Assembly (NCBI GenBank): GCA_021151685.1
Contig: JAGKWS010000009.1
Span: 1 to 62,264 of the forward strand
Source: Chitinophagaceae bacterium
GTDB taxonomy: Bacteria; Bacteroidota; Bacteroidia; Chitinophagales; Chitinophagaceae
Direction: 5' to 3'
Length of the DNA stretch: 62,264 nt
This document shows, piece after piece, positions 62,236-62,264 of the stretch; positions within the stretch are counted from its first letter, which is position 1; each line of letters opens with the position of its first letter. The notes under the pieces were generated by a model, which was not told the origin of the DNA, searched no databases, and saw only the letters and a program-made list of their open reading frames with translations. The position numbers were made by a program, and so were the translations under genes.

Positions 62236-62264
62236 ATGATCGAAGATAAAAAATCACATGCCCG
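62236..62264 (+). CDS. Possible start of a gene cut by the window end
   Basis: ATG at 62236 followed by nine full codons (MIEDKKSHAR would be the reading) with no stop before the window ends. Nothing about the product can be said. It is included only because the frame is open after a long noncoding stretch. Confidence 0.25.

Overview
The window looks like a chromosomal segment of a Bacteroidota member, most likely Chitinophagaceae or a close relative. This rests on a type IX secretion (T9SS) cassette (PorE-like, PorP/SprF-like and a giant type B sorting-domain adhesin), a second secreted protein with a type A sorting tail, TPR-containing two-component sensors, the order uppS-bamA-skp-skp, and promoters of the Bacteroidota form TTG-N19/20-TAnnTTTG with few Shine-Dalgarno sites. 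No rRNA, tRNA, CRISPR array or complete insertion sequence was recognised.

Layout. 1-4907: the 3' end of katG, then a repeat-rich, AT-rich accessory stretch with an orphan antitoxin, an unknown protein and a probably frameshifted esterase-like gene. 4908-12252: two TPR sensor kinases around a LuxR-type regulator, an outer-membrane protein and a MacB-type permease. 12366-15129: a TetR regulator with a metallo-beta-lactamase-fold hydrolase, then trpS. 15138-18502: an AT-rich island with a candidate gasdermin-like pore-forming protein, a GreA/B-like factor, two tandem secreted paralogs, a perfect 23-bp-arm palindrome and a gene remnant. 18503-23821: a sodium/solute symporter, small enzymes (one behind an excellent sigma-54 promoter) and three tandem membrane paralogs, one fused to an SRPBCC domain. 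23835-25776: an RNA-repair operon (RNA ligase plus HD-Pnk) behind a structured leader. 26987-31661: the envelope operon uppS-bamA-skp-skp. 31721-35861: nadB, a spermidine-synthase-like protein, plsY and prmA. 36004-42847: the T9SS cassette. 43033-46469: a Rieske oxygenase, nadK and a BamA-like barrel, divergent from yidC. 48764-51827: a degenerate pyruvate-kinase-like protein, two foldback elements, two small genes and a cold-shock pair behind a roughly 270-nt leader. 52159-55762: an EamA transporter, clpP, adk and obgE. 55763-62264: small genes, an O-methyltransferase and an NHL-repeat secreted protein, embedded in several dispersed repeat families.

How the genes work together. The core blocks cover envelope biogenesis (UppS for lipid carrier, BamA/Skp for barrels, YidC for inner membrane, PlsY for phospholipid), NAD(P) supply (NadB, NadK), protein turnover and growth control (ClpP, Obg, Adk), and T9SS surface display. 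Accessory genes sit between these blocks, are AT-richer, and are bordered by hairpins and repeats. The most interesting candidates are the gasdermin-like gene at 15308-16009 and the RNA-repair operon with its leader. All function calls come from reading sequences and remembered family motifs; no database search was run.
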